The position numbers and the translations under genes are program-made. This document shows positions 35,905 to 44,779 of a stretch of 64,000 bases of DNA, piece after piece. Position 1 is the stretch's first letter; each line of letters begins with the position of its first letter. Origin of the DNA: Aquimarina litoralis (GTDB lineage Bacteria; Bacteroidota; Bacteroidia; Flavobacteriales; Flavobacteriaceae); contig NZ_WEKL01000020.1 in assembly GCF_019295435.1 (NCBI RefSeq), forward strand, positions 1 through 64,000, given 5' to 3'. The notes below the pieces were generated by a model. It was given only the letters and a program-made list of their open reading frames with translations. It ran no database searches and was not told where the DNA came from.

Positions 35905-35963
35905 CTTGTTTAGTTTTTGTCCAGTCTATTTTTTTAAACAAACTAGAGAACTTTGTACTTTTC
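35905..35963 (+). promoter_or_regulatory. PhoD-like gene promoter with shared element (site F)
   Basis: On the minus strand TGGACAAAAACTAAACAAG (complement of 35905-35923) matches the best copy at 17 of 19 positions. A 32-bp gap then TACTTTTC (35956-35963), one mismatch from TAnnTTTG. It lies downstream of the in-frame ATG at 35798, which supports the later start codon for the gene. The rest of the 406-bp gap is shared with the divergent DUF1553 promoter. Confidence 0.6.
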
Positions 35964-36013
35964 AATTTCTAACAAATAACACAACCACAACTGTTATATT
36001 CATATTTCCGTAC

Positions 36014-37639
36014 ATGAAAAAAGCCTGCTACTTCCTTATTTTATCTATTTTGCTTCTAGGATGTTTAAATAAAAAATCACAAAAAGAAAAAGTATCCGAC
36101 CCTACATATATAGAATCACCATTTACAGGTATCGATACCATCGCAACAAATGATTGGTGGAACAGAAAAGCAAATACCATTATTGACGTAAAAGTTCCGC
36201 GAAAAGAAGTTATTGCATTTGGAATTTATACCGTTAGTAATGAAACTCTTAAATTAACAGCACAGTTATTTCCATTGTATCCGGATGAAACTAGAGAAGT
36301 TCGTTTAGAAATCAAGAAAAATGAAGAATGGATGGAAATCCAGAAACAAACAGTAAACGAACTTGGATGGTCAGCTACTTTTAGAATCAACAATTGGAAC
36401 TATAAAGAGAATATATCTTATCGGATTTTACATAGTACTGAAGCAACGTATGAAGGTATCATTAGAAAAAATCCTACTGACAAAGATGAGATCACATTAG
36501 CTGCTCTTTCTTGTAATAGTAACAAAGATAGAGGTGATAGAGATCATTATATCCGAAACATAAATTTTCAGGATCCTGATTTAGTCTTTTTTGCTGGGGA
36601 TCAATCGTATGATCATCAGGAGCATACTGCTGCTTGGTTGAAATTTGGATTACAGTTTAGAGAGGTTTTTAGAACCAGACCTTGTATTACCATACCTGAT
36701 GATCATGATATAGGACAAGGGAATTTATGGGGTGAATACGGTAAAAAAGCTTCTACTATGGCCGGAGATGATGGTGGTTATTTTTACCATCCTGAATATG
36801 TAAAAATGGTAGAAAGATGTCAAACCTCACATCTTCCAGATCCTTATGATCCAACTCCAATACAACAAAATATAGGTGTCTATTACACCAATTTGATTTG
36901 GGGAGGTGTTGACTTTGCTATTATTGAGGATAGAAAATTCAAATCAGGTCCTAAAGGAAAAATTCCACAAATTGGACCAAGACCTGATCATATCAGAGAT
37001 CCTAATTACAATCCTGATACAGTTGATCTAGATGGATTAGAGCTATTAGGCGACCGACAACTTAAATTCTTAGAATCCTGGGGAAGCGATCAAAAGACAA
37101 CTACTTTTAAAGTAGTCTTATCGCAAACCGGATTTTGTGGAGGAGCACATTTACATGGTTCTATGGATAATAGATTACATGCTGATATGGATTCTAACGG
37201 ATGGCCTCGGAAAGGCAGGAATAGAGCTTTACAGGCTATAAAAAACGCAAATGCAATTCATATTGCTGGAGATCAACACTTAGCAACCGTAATAAAACAT
37301 GGAATTGAATCATATGACGATGGTCCTTGGGCCTTTGTGGTTCCTGCCATTGTAAATAATTTTTATAGCAGATGGTGGTGGCCAGAAGATGCAGAACCAG
37401 CAACCTCTTCAGATCAGCTTCCTTGGATAGGTGAATATCAAGATGGTTTTCATAATAAAATCACCATGCATGCATATGCCAATCCCGATAGCCCATCTAA
37501 TGGAGCAGGTTATGGTATGATACGATTTCAAAAAAATCAAAAAACAGTAACTTTTGAGTGCTGGCCTAGACATGAAGATGTAAGTAAAAAAGAGGCAAAA
37601 CAATTTATAGGCTGGCCAATAACTATCGAAATAAATTAA
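36014..37639 (+). CDS. PhoD-like metallophosphatase lipoprotein
   Basis: Start at 36014 (MKKACYFLIL) gives 541 aa with a good lipoprotein signal (SILLLGC). The in-frame ATG at 35798 precedes the promoter. Residues ~60-150 form a PhoD-type N-terminal beta-domain. The phosphodiesterase domain shows metal motifs in order: AALSCNSNKD, FFAGDQSYDH, IPDDHDIG, and AGDQHLAT. PhoD enzymes hydrolyse phosphodiesters or phosphomonoesters with Ca/Fe. Its promoter carries the agar-locus element, so it is co-regulated with agarases and may act on a modified algal compound instead of serving phosphate supply. It converges with the LacI gene 10 bp away. Confidence 0.8.
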   Translation: MKKACYFLILSILLLGCLNKKSQKEKVSDPTYIESPFTGIDTIATNDWWNRKANTIIDVKVPRKEVIAFGIYTVSNETLKLTAQLFPLYPDETREVRLEIKKNEEWMEIQKQTVNELGWSATFRINNWNYKENISYRILHSTEATYEGIIRKNPTDKDEITLAALSCNSNKDRGDRDHYIRNINFQDPDLVFFAGDQSYDHQEHTAAWLKFGLQFREVFRTRPCITIPDDHDIGQGNLWGEYGKKASTMAGDDGGYFYHPEYVKMVERCQTSHLPDPYDPTPIQQNIGVYYTNLIWGGVDFAIIEDRKFKSGPKGKIPQIGPRPDHIRDPNYNPDTVDLDGLELLGDRQLKFLESWGSDQKTTTFKVVLSQTGFCGGAHLHGSMDNRLHADMDSNGWPRKGRNRALQAIKNANAIHIAGDQHLATVIKHGIESYDDGPWAFVVPAIVNNFYSRWWWPEDAEPATSSDQLPWIGEYQDGFHNKITMHAYANPDSPSNGAGYGMIRFQKNQKTVTFECWPRHEDVSKKEAKQFIGWPITIEIN

Positions 37640-37649
37640 TATTTATTTT

Positions 37650-38678
37650 CTATTTAAAATCTGTTGACCCTCTTTCAATGAGATATGTTTCCAGTACCGT
37701 TGTTTCGTATTGGATAGTTTCCTTTTGGTTATCCTCTAATCTATTAATGATATTACACGCAGCTATTTTACCTAACTCTAAGGCTCTTTGATCTATAGTG
37801 GTTAAAGGTGGATTACTATTTCCTGCTAGAATTCCATCGGTAAAACCAATAACAGAGATATCTTCGGGAACTTTCAAACCAGCTCCAATTACTAAATTCA
37901 TCGTGTAAATTCCCGAAAGTTCATCGGCAGCGACAATTCCATCTACTTTATTTTCTTTTAAAAACTTAGTGAAGTTATGAGTGAATTCTTGATAATCATC
38001 TATAATTAAAACCTTGGATTCTTCTTTCTTTTTTAATCCATTTTCCAATGCTTTTTCATACCCTCTAACTCTATCCGAGCCAACACTCGTATCATGAATA
38101 GGAGTTACAAAAACAATATTTTCACAACCACATTTAATTAATTTCTCTGTTGCTAAATACGAAGATTCAAAATCATTAATGACAACTTTATCACAATAAA
38201 CTTTCTCTGTTACTCTATCAAACATAGAAATTGGGAGTCCTTTATCTATTGCTTTTTGAAAATGTTTAAAATTCTCTTTCAAGAAGGTCTCTTTAGATAT
38301 AGATATGATAAATCCATCCACACTTCCATTTGCTAACATTTCAACGCTTTTTACCTCTTTTTCAAAGGATTCATCAGAGATACAGGTGATGATATTATAT
38401 CCTTTTTCGGTTGCTTCTTTTTCAATCCCAGATAAAACTTTAGCAAAGAAATGTGCCAAAATATTAGGTATGATCACACCAATAGTTCTAGTCTTTCTTT
38501 CTTTTAAGTTTTTAGCAGTTATATTAGGTTTATAGTTATAAAAATCCGCAAGCTTTTTAATTTTGTTCTTGGTCTTAGTACTAATTTCAGGATTATCAGC
38601 CAACGCTTTTGACACAGTAGAAACCGAAAAATTAGATAATTCGGCTAGTTTTTTTAATGTCATCATTTGATTGCTCAT
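37650..38678 (-). CDS. LacI-family transcriptional regulator
   Basis: 342 aa. N-terminal LacI HTH (MTLKKLAELSNFSVSTVSKA, hinge YKPNITAKNLKERKTRTIGV) and a periplasmic-binding-like sugar sensor (~60-340, IIPNILAHFF... and GFTDGILAGNSNPPLTTIDQ). It is the third gene after galK and galT, so a sugar of the agar pathway is the likely effector. A candidate LacI-like AAACGTTT core lies at 45618-45625 upstream of susC, but I cannot link it with confidence. Confidence 0.92.
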   Translation of the reverse strand: MSNQMMTLKKLAELSNFSVSTVSKALADNPEISTKTKNKIKKLADFYNYKPNITAKNLKERKTRTIGVIIPNILAHFFAKVLSGIEKEATEKGYNIITCISDESFEKEVKSVEMLANGSVDGFIISISKETFLKENFKHFQKAIDKGLPISMFDRVTEKVYCDKVVINDFESSYLATEKLIKCGCENIVFVTPIHDTSVGSDRVRGYEKALENGLKKKEESKVLIIDDYQEFTHNFTKFLKENKVDGIVAADELSGIYTMNLVIGAGLKVPEDISVIGFTDGILAGNSNPPLTTIDQRALELGKIAACNIINRLEDNQKETIQYETTVLETYLIERGSTDFK

Positions 38679-38713
38679 ATTCTACTATTTATTGACCATT
38701 AAACAAAAGATAA

Positions 38714-39745
38714 TCATTGAACAGCATAATGTACTGTAGATAATGATTTTAAAGTTTCTGCTGCTTGTTCTGCAGTGATATCGCGTTGTGGATCAGCAAA
38801 CATTTCATAACCCACCATAAATTTCTTTACAGTTGCTGATCTTAATAAAGGAGGATAAAAAGACATATGAAAATGCCATTCTTCGTGAAGATTTCCATCT
38901 GTTGGAGCTTGATGAATTCCAGCTGAATATGGAAAACTACAATTGAACAGATTATCATATCGAATCGTCAAGTCCCGTAGTATTTGTGCAAAAGAAGCTA
39001 TCTCTTCCTCATTTAACTCTTTAAGGCTTCGCTTATGTTGCTTTGGTAATATCATAGCCTCATAAGGCCAAATTGCCCAATACGGAACTAGAGAAACAAA
39101 ATGATCATTTTCCAAAATTATTCTCTCATCAGCTTCTAATTCTTGTTTTAAGTAGGCTTCTAACAAACTTTGATTTGTGTCTAGCCAGTACTTTTTCATT
39201 TGACTTGTTTTCTTAGAAACTTCTAGAGGAATAGATTCTTGAGCCCATATTTGTCCATGAGGATGCGGATTACTACATCCCATGATGTCTCCTTTATTTT
39301 CAAATATCTGAACATGATTAATGTATGATATTCTACTTAATTCCTCATATTCTCTTTTCCATAACTTAATTACATTCTGAATTTCTTCTTCTTTCATTAT
39401 AGGTAAAGTCAAGGAATGATCAGGAGAAAAGCAAACCACTTTACATATACCTCGCTCGGACTGCGCTTTTAGAAGTCCATCAGAAAAAATCTCTTTTGGC
39501 GTTTCCGATAATAAAGCAGAAAAATCATTCACAAAACTATAAGGACCCTCATATTGGGGATTTATAGCTCCACTTGCTCTAGTATTTCCAGGGCATAAAT
39601 AACAATTAGGATCATATGAAGGCCTCTGATCAATGGATTGCTTTTCTTCTTTTCCTTGCCATGGTCTTTTGGTACGATGTGGAGATACTAAAACCCATTC
39701 TCCTGTTAATATATTATATCTTCTATGAGGATTTTCATTAATCAT
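38714..39745 (-). CDS. galT: Galactose-1-phosphate uridylyltransferase
   Basis: 343-aa GalT. Residues near the active site are clear: NPHPHGQIWAQ (the HPH catalytic motif), the zinc-type CYLCPGNTRA segment, and ILPKQHKRSL. It exchanges UMP between UDP-glucose and galactose-1-phosphate. It follows galK by 20 bp and precedes the LacI gene by 35 bp. No galE is in the window. Supplies glycolysis with the galactose half of agar. Confidence 0.95.
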   Translation of the reverse strand: MINENPHRRYNILTGEWVLVSPHRTKRPWQGKEEKQSIDQRPSYDPNCYLCPGNTRASGAINPQYEGPYSFVNDFSALLSETPKEIFSDGLLKAQSERGICKVVCFSPDHSLTLPIMKEEEIQNVIKLWKREYEELSRISYINHVQIFENKGDIMGCSNPHPHGQIWAQESIPLEVSKKTSQMKKYWLDTNQSLLEAYLKQELEADERIILENDHFVSLVPYWAIWPYEAMILPKQHKRSLKELNEEEIASFAQILRDLTIRYDNLFNCSFPYSAGIHQAPTDGNLHEEWHFHMSFYPPLLRSATVKKFMVGYEMFADPQRDITAEQAAETLKSLSTVHYAVQ

Positions 39746-39765
39746 TTGATATCTTTTTTAACTTA

Positions 39766-40914
39766 CTATAATACTTTAGACTCGGTAAATTCAATACTTG
39801 TTCCCTTGCTAGGCATTACTTGAAAAGCATCTAAACTGATATTAAACTGTTCTTTATATGCTTTGCTCACTTCATCTGTATAATTATCTATGTAATCTTT
39901 ATGAACTATATTTACTGTACATCCTCCAAAACCACCACCCATCATTCTGGATCCAATCACATATTCCTTTTCTTTGGAGAAATCCACTAAAAAATCTAAT
40001 TCACTACAACTAACTTCATACTTACGTCGAATTCCATCATGACATTGATATAAAAGATCTCCAAACTCATTTAGTTTGTTATTTTTAAGAAACTTAGCAG
40101 CTTCTAAAACTCTTTTATTTTCTTCGATAATGTATTGACATCTTTTGAAAACTGTGGGACTTACTTCTTCTTTAATTTCATTCAACATATTCAAATTAAC
40201 ATCTCTAAGAGACAAAACATTTGAATGTCTTTTCTTAATAGCGGCAACACCCTCTTCACATTGTTGTCGTCTCACGTTATACTCACTCGTGGAAAGATTA
40301 TGCTCTACATTGGTATTGAGAATTAATATCTTATAATTCACAAGATCAATTGGAATTAGGCTATGTTCCAAAGACTGACAATCAAGAAATAAAATCATAT
40401 TTGTTTCACTAAAAACAGAGGCATACTGATCCATGATTCCGCATTTAGTACCCACATATTCATGTTCAGCATCTCGACTTAAAACAGTGATATCTTTCTT
40501 AGAAAGTCCTAATTCAAATAATGAATTCACTCCATAGGCGAGGCCACATTCTAAAGCAGCAGATGAACTTAATCCAGAACCTATGGCTAATTCACTAGAA
40601 AAAAAACAGTCAAAACCTTTGATTTTATCCGATCTTTTTAGAAGTTGATGTAATACTCCTAAAATATAATTTTCCCAATTCTCTTTACTAGGTGAAATAT
40701 TATTTAGGTCCACTAATAATGATTTATCATAGTTTCTACTATAGAAATTACATTTATCTGCTGTTCCATTTTTTTTAAACTCAAAACGTATCTTTTTATC
40801 AATAGCAGTGGGAAGGACAAAACCGTTATTGTAGTCCGTATGACCACCCATAAAATTTATTCTGCCTGGAGAAGATACTATGAGCTCTGGAATAAAAGTA
40901 TTTTCTTTGTTCAT
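39766..40914 (-). CDS. galK: Galactokinase
   Basis: The start is placed at 40914 (MNKENTFIPE), giving 382 aa. An upstream in-frame ATG at 40998 would overlap the divergent NUDIX gene and the operator. GHMP-kinase motifs are intact: SPGRINFMGGHTDYNNG (galactose binding), GSGLSSSAALE (ATP loop) and MGGGFGGCTV. It phosphorylates galactose released by GH2 and by the P450. The -7 box TATTTTTG (complement of 40934-40941) overlaps the left arm of a 37-bp palindrome, so the gene should be repressed by the NUDIX regulator. Confidence 0.95.
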   Translation of the reverse strand: MNKENTFIPELIVSSPGRINFMGGHTDYNNGFVLPTAIDKKIRFEFKKNGTADKCNFYSRNYDKSLLVDLNNISPSKENWENYILGVLHQLLKRSDKIKGFDCFFSSELAIGSGLSSSAALECGLAYGVNSLFELGLSKKDITVLSRDAEHEYVGTKCGIMDQYASVFSETNMILFLDCQSLEHSLIPIDLVNYKILILNTNVEHNLSTSEYNVRRQQCEEGVAAIKKRHSNVLSLRDVNLNMLNEIKEEVSPTVFKRCQYIIEENKRVLEAAKFLKNNKLNEFGDLLYQCHDGIRRKYEVSCSELDFLVDFSKEKEYVIGSRMMGGGFGGCTVNIVHKDYIDNYTDEVSKAYKEQFNISLDAFQVMPSKGTSIEFTESKVL

Positions 40915-40934
40915 TATTAATCTTTGTTTATCAC

Positions 40935-40971
40935 AAAAATAATAAATGTAATTATTACATTTATTATTTTT
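40935..40971. promoter_or_regulatory. 37-bp perfect palindrome, galK/NUDIX operator
   Basis: Positions 40935-40971 form a perfect palindrome with 18-bp arms around a single base. The core reads TAAATGTA-N5-TACATTTA. It contains the galK -7 box (TATTTTTG, complement of 40934-40941) in its left arm and a near -7 box for the NUDIX gene (TATTTTTT, 40965-40972) in its right arm, so one protein could close both promoters. A second site with the core TAAACGTA-N5-TACGTTTA precedes KDG kinase. Confidence 0.75.
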
Positions 40972-40984
40972 TAAAGAATATTTT

Positions 40985-41686
40985 ATGGAGTTTGCCAAAA
41001 ATCAGCAAAATAGTTGGTATGAAAATAAGGAGCAGCTATTGGTTGCTGTAGACTGTATCATCTTTGGATTTGACAAGGAAATTTTAAAGCTACTTGTTTT
41101 TAAGCGCGAAATACAACCTTTAAAAGGTTCATGGTCTTTGATTGGAAGTTTTGTTAGAAGAAATGAAAACTCCAATCAGGCTGGCATGAGAATCCTAAAA
41201 GACATTACGGGTTTAGAAAACATTTTTATGGACGAGCTAAAAACCTACTCAGAAGTAGATAGAGATCCAGGAGCGCGCTGTATTTCCATCGCCCAATACG
41301 CACTCATCCGAATTGATGACAATAATAAAGAACTAGTAAATAAACATGGGGCATTTTGGTATTCTCTAGATGAATTACCAGAGCTCGTATTAGATCACAA
41401 TCAAATGGTAAAAGATGCTTTGGAAAAATTAAGGGAAAAAGCACGATTTTCTCCAATTGGTTTTGAGTTACTCCCCAAGTACTTTACTTTACCACAAATT
41501 CAAACACTATATGAACAGATTTTCCAGAAAAAACTTGATTCTCGAAACTTTAGAAAAAAGTTATTGTCGTTAAATTTTTTGAAGAAAACCGAGATTAAAG
41601 ATAAATCTAGTTCCAAAAAAGGAGCCTATTTATATGAGTTTGATTATGAAAAGGAGACGGATCAAAATTTTATATTCAAAGGATAA
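40985..41686 (+). CDS. NUDIX-type transcriptional regulator (NrtR/AraR-like)
   Basis: 233 aa. A NUDIX-like domain (~18-150) followed by a winged-HTH domain (~160-230, LPQIQTLYEQIF and DSRNFRKKLLSLNFLKKTEI). The NUDIX box is degenerate: where catalytic enzymes have REUxEExGU this has RILKDITGL, so hydrolysis is unlikely and the domain probably senses a ligand. Such regulators control NAD or sugar genes; in Bacteroides one controls arabinose use. Here it is divergent from galK across a perfect palindrome, so control of galactose genes and its own is likely. The effector is unknown. Confidence 0.88.
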   Translation: MEFAKNQQNSWYENKEQLLVAVDCIIFGFDKEILKLLVFKREIQPLKGSWSLIGSFVRRNENSNQAGMRILKDITGLENIFMDELKTYSEVDRDPGARCISIAQYALIRIDDNNKELVNKHGAFWYSLDELPELVLDHNQMVKDALEKLREKARFSPIGFELLPKYFTLPQIQTLYEQIFQKKLDSRNFRKKLLSLNFLKKTEIKDKSSSKKGAYLYEFDYEKETDQNFIFKG

Positions 41687-41771
41687 AATAGTAGAAAAAA
41701 AGTTTTAAAATAGAATTTTCAGGATTCCTTTTTTAATAAAGCACTTCCCTTGATTACTGTTAGTAAGCTCG

Positions 41772-41827
41772 AAAAGTGAAGCTTAGTTAATACATAAAAG
41801 TATTGAGCCACACTAAGCTTTCATCTT
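41772..41827. terminator. Bidirectional terminator-like hairpin
   Basis: AAGCTTAGT (41779-41787) pairs with ACTAAGCTT (41812-41820), with outer near-complementary GAAAAG and CTTTTC and an inner AATAC/GTATT stem. It sits between the converging NUDIX and GH16 genes. Confidence 0.55.
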
Positions 41828-41861
41828 TTCTCACTTACTTAAAACAAAAATCTAATCTAAA

Positions 41862-43052
41862 TCAATTAACTTCTTTAGGCTCATATATGCGAATCCAATC
41901 TACTTTAAAGGTATGGTTATCCTCATTTTGGATCTCTGAATTAGAAGGAGTACGTCCATTACAAGCATTCCAATTTTGATCCTCGACATTAATGATAATA
42001 TCCATTTCTTTATCCAAATTCATCCCATTATTTAGGTAATTAAGAGGGTCTATAACACTAGTAGAAGAATTGTTTTGTGCCTGTTCCAAGCTACTCGCTT
42101 GATTAACCGCTTGAAATCCATTTGCTGCAGTTGGTAATGCTCCATTGTTTACTGGTTGTGGATATGTATATAACCAATTACCATTAACATCTCTACTTGC
42201 AAATGCATTATCAGAAAGCACTCTCACTTTTTCTCCATCAATATAATATTCTAGATGTTTTGGGTCTCTCCAATATACTCCAATACGCACCCATTGACCA
42301 CCCCATTGATTGACTCCATTCTTTCTCCACCAACTTCCCGCATCTCTTGGTTGGTAATCCTGAAAAGGGTTTCTAATAAAAGTATGATGACTAAGGTGTA
42401 TTCGTTCTGCTAACCATAAATTCCTATCATCTTCTCCAGTTCCGCCATAAGCCTCGATAATATCGATTTCCTGTGTATCATCGGGACTTAACAACCATAC
42501 ATCAGAAGCTGTAACTGCATCAGCAACTCTTACTCTAGCTTCTACAAAAACTGGGTATTTTACTCTTGTTGTAGAGGTTATACAACCTGCTCGTGTTGTA
42601 GGTAAAGTCCAAGTTTCGGCTACACCATCGATATCACAATCTACTTCAAAAGATTTCGTTTCTCCATTTAACCTAGTTGCCTTAATTTGTAGATCACCAT
42701 CTGCAACAGAGACATTTTCTCTCACCCATTTTGTTGGTCCAGGACCTTCCCAATCATTGTGATAAAAATTAGTCCATTTTCCTCCAAAAGTTGCTGCACT
42801 TGGAGTAGCAGCAAAATTGTAATTAAAATCATCGGATGCTTCCTGATTTAATTTCCAAAAATTACCTTCTCCTGCTTGTACTGGTACATCAATCCCATCC
42901 CAATCAAATCCTTGATCATCTGGATCGGTTATTACAATATCAGGGTCTGGATCTGTAATAGTTATTGGAGTTCCCGTATCATCACTACTGGAGCATGATT
43001 TTAGAGAGATAAAGGCTCCACAAAGTAACAAGGTTAATATTTTCATTTTCAT
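41862..43052 (-). CDS. GH16 beta-agarase lipoprotein
   Basis: 396 aa. Lipobox at Cys20 (SLKSC) and an Asp/Thr-rich linker, then a GH16 agarase domain (~50-394). Catalytic residues are Glu195, Asp197 and Glu200 in QEIDIIE. The sequence is a close relative of the catalytic part of the 852-aa GH16 in this window (shared SDDFNY, ASDVWLLSPDDTQEID, HLSHHTFIRNPFQDYQP). It is likely on the cell surface, trimming agar chains close to SusCD. It follows the other GH16 lipoprotein gene by 78 bp in the same direction and probably shares its transcript. Confidence 0.9.
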   Translation of the reverse strand: MKMKILTLLLCGAFISLKSCSSSDDTGTPITITDPDPDIVITDPDDQGFDWDGIDVPVQAGEGNFWKLNQEASDDFNYNFAATPSAATFGGKWTNFYHNDWEGPGPTKWVRENVSVADGDLQIKATRLNGETKSFEVDCDIDGVAETWTLPTTRAGCITSTTRVKYPVFVEARVRVADAVTASDVWLLSPDDTQEIDIIEAYGGTGEDDRNLWLAERIHLSHHTFIRNPFQDYQPRDAGSWWRKNGVNQWGGQWVRIGVYWRDPKHLEYYIDGEKVRVLSDNAFASRDVNGNWLYTYPQPVNNGALPTAANGFQAVNQASSLEQAQNNSSTSVIDPLNYLNNGMNLDKEMDIIINVEDQNWNACNGRTPSNSEIQNEDNHTFKVDWIRIYEPKEVN

Positions 43053-43130
43053 AACGTTAAGCTTTTAGTTCTATAAATTCTGTAGGGTTTTAAAAGCAAT
43101 TTTTTAATATTTTAAACAGTATTAAATAGT

Positions 43131-44408
43131 TTATTTATCTTCTAATTTCCATGTTCTTACCCAGTCAATTCTCATCGTATTTATAGCATCATTCCCTAAA
43201 TCTGATTTTGGAGGAAGTCCTCCCAACCAATTAGCTTCATTAGTCCACAAATCGAAAATAATCTCCAAATCTCTAGTAAAAACTCTATTGGGAAAATTTT
43301 CTCCCGTCTCGTGATTTCCAACTACTACACTTCCTGCAGGCTCGCCATCCAGATAAAACTGAATATTTTTATTATCCTTCCACCAAACTCCAACTACATG
43401 ATATTCTTCATTCCATTGTATACCTTTTAGTGGATTTTTATCAGATAAATTATTGTTACTATAATTACCTTTATTCCTAATTGTAACAGGGTTTAAATTC
43501 GAATCGGCATGAAAATACTGAGAGTTCATTGTTGTTGGGAAGTCTGGCTGACAATTACAAGAAGGTTTAGAATTGTTTTCAATGATATCTATTTCATCTC
43601 TATTGGAAATATCACCATTATTTAACCAATAGGTATTGTAAGCAGAAATATGTGCTGTTTTAATTCTAGCCTCTGTATACATTGGATAGCTTGCTCTTTC
43701 TCTAGAATGGATTCTAGCTGTTTGAAACCATCTTTGTTCTGGGTTGGATTCATTTAGAGTTGCTTTTATCCATAAATTACCATTCGCAACACCAGAGTTT
43801 TCATTAGAATTGGACATAAAAACTGGAACGCCATAATTCCAAGTAGACTTGAACCATTTATTAGCATCCCAAACATCAAATTCATCAGACATTGCTTCCA
43901 TTTTCACCCACTTTTTATCAAGAGGTGTAGTATCGTCAATAGATACAAAAGATGGTAAATCAGGATCTATATTATTAAAATCATCTGCTGTTGGCACAAA
44001 GGGATTTACAGTTATGTTTACATTAGCTGTCGCCTCATCTCCATCTGCATCTGTAACGATATATGTAAATCGATCGGTTCCATCATAATTATAATTAGGG
44101 ATATATTCGAATACACCATCACTTATCTCGCTAAGAGTACCATTCAATGGTTCTGTGGATACAATATAATCATCTCCATCTCCACCATTCTCTCCAATAA
44201 TATCATTTGAAGCGACATTGATTCTATTTGCTTCTCCCGATCCACTATCCTCTTCAACTGTAAGGACGTCATTCACTGCAACAGGCTCACTATCTACAGA
44301 ATCAATATCTGGTTTCGAATCTTCATCTGAACAATCAGACAACACCAAGGCTAAAGCAACTATTGGTACAATTCGTAGGTTCATATTCAAATACAATTTT
44401 TTAAACAT
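43131..44408 (-). CDS. GH16 lipoprotein with cadherin/VCBS-like domain (agarase or porphyranase)
   Basis: 425 aa. Signal peptide ends near a Cys (VLSDCSDED, atypical lipobox). Residues ~38-130 form an Ig-like cadherin/VCBS domain (GTDRFTYIVTDADGDEATAN). The GH16 domain runs ~145-422 with Glu272, Asp274 and Glu277 (DEIDIIE). It is diverged from the other two GH16 proteins and has a shorter, different loop set (FPNRVFTRDLEIIFDLWTNE), closer in feel to porphyranase or kappa-carrageenase-type members. The exact substrate cannot be set; agar-type is favoured by the locus. No copy of the shared promoter element is seen upstream. Confidence 0.82.
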   Translation of the reverse strand: MFKKLYLNMNLRIVPIVALALVLSDCSDEDSKPDIDSVDSEPVAVNDVLTVEEDSGSGEANRINVASNDIIGENGGDGDDYIVSTEPLNGTLSEISDGVFEYIPNYNYDGTDRFTYIVTDADGDEATANVNITVNPFVPTADDFNNIDPDLPSFVSIDDTTPLDKKWVKMEAMSDEFDVWDANKWFKSTWNYGVPVFMSNSNENSGVANGNLWIKATLNESNPEQRWFQTARIHSRERASYPMYTEARIKTAHISAYNTYWLNNGDISNRDEIDIIENNSKPSCNCQPDFPTTMNSQYFHADSNLNPVTIRNKGNYSNNNLSDKNPLKGIQWNEEYHVVGVWWKDNKNIQFYLDGEPAGSVVVGNHETGENFPNRVFTRDLEIIFDLWTNEANWLGGLPPKSDLGNDAINTMRIDWVRTWKLEDK

Positions 44409-44710
44409 TTTCTTTTTCTTTTTTATTAATTCAACTTTTTAATCTGACTCAATTCAATTTATTTGTTTATACATTCAATAAATAATCGAGCTGTAATTTC
44501 ATAGCTATTTCTTATTCTGAAATCATTATTACAGGACTTAGATATTATCCAATAAATTTATTTCCAATTAATAGATATAACCGCATATATTTCATTGCCA
44601 CATTTACCGAAGCATTCATTTTATTTATGACTAAGGCTATGTTTTAATAAATTGTCAATCGAGATATGACCTATATTAGTTTGTCTTAGTCTCTACAAAA
44701 GAATGTTATT

Positions 44711-44753
44711 TAAAAGAAGTATGATTAGGTATTAAAAAACGCCTAATCATACT
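44711..44753 (-). terminator. Intrinsic terminator after the small T9SS gene
   Basis: AGTATGATTAGG (44718-44729) and CCTAATCATACT (44742-44753) form a perfect 12-bp stem. Read on the minus strand the stem is followed by TTCTTTT, so it ends the transcript of the gene stopping at 44780. The rest of 44409-44779 is A/T-rich leader of the GH16 gene with no clear motif. Confidence 0.75.
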
Positions 44754-44779
44754 AAACAATAAAAACTAATAACTCTAAA

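Noticed and set aside
35798-36013. N-terminal extension of the PhoD-like gene from an ATG at 35798
   Set aside because: The extra 72 residues lack a sensible signal, lie over the promoter element and -7 box, and precede a clear lipoprotein signal starting at 36014.
40915-40998. Longer galactokinase start at 40998
   Set aside because: It would overlap the divergent NUDIX gene and the 37-bp palindrome; galactokinase homology begins after Met at 40914.
44688-44706. Possible further copy of the regulon element (AGTTTGTCTTAGTC) upstream of the GH16 lipoprotein
   Set aside because: It points away from the GH16 gene, is two bases short in the A-run, and has no properly spaced -7 box.
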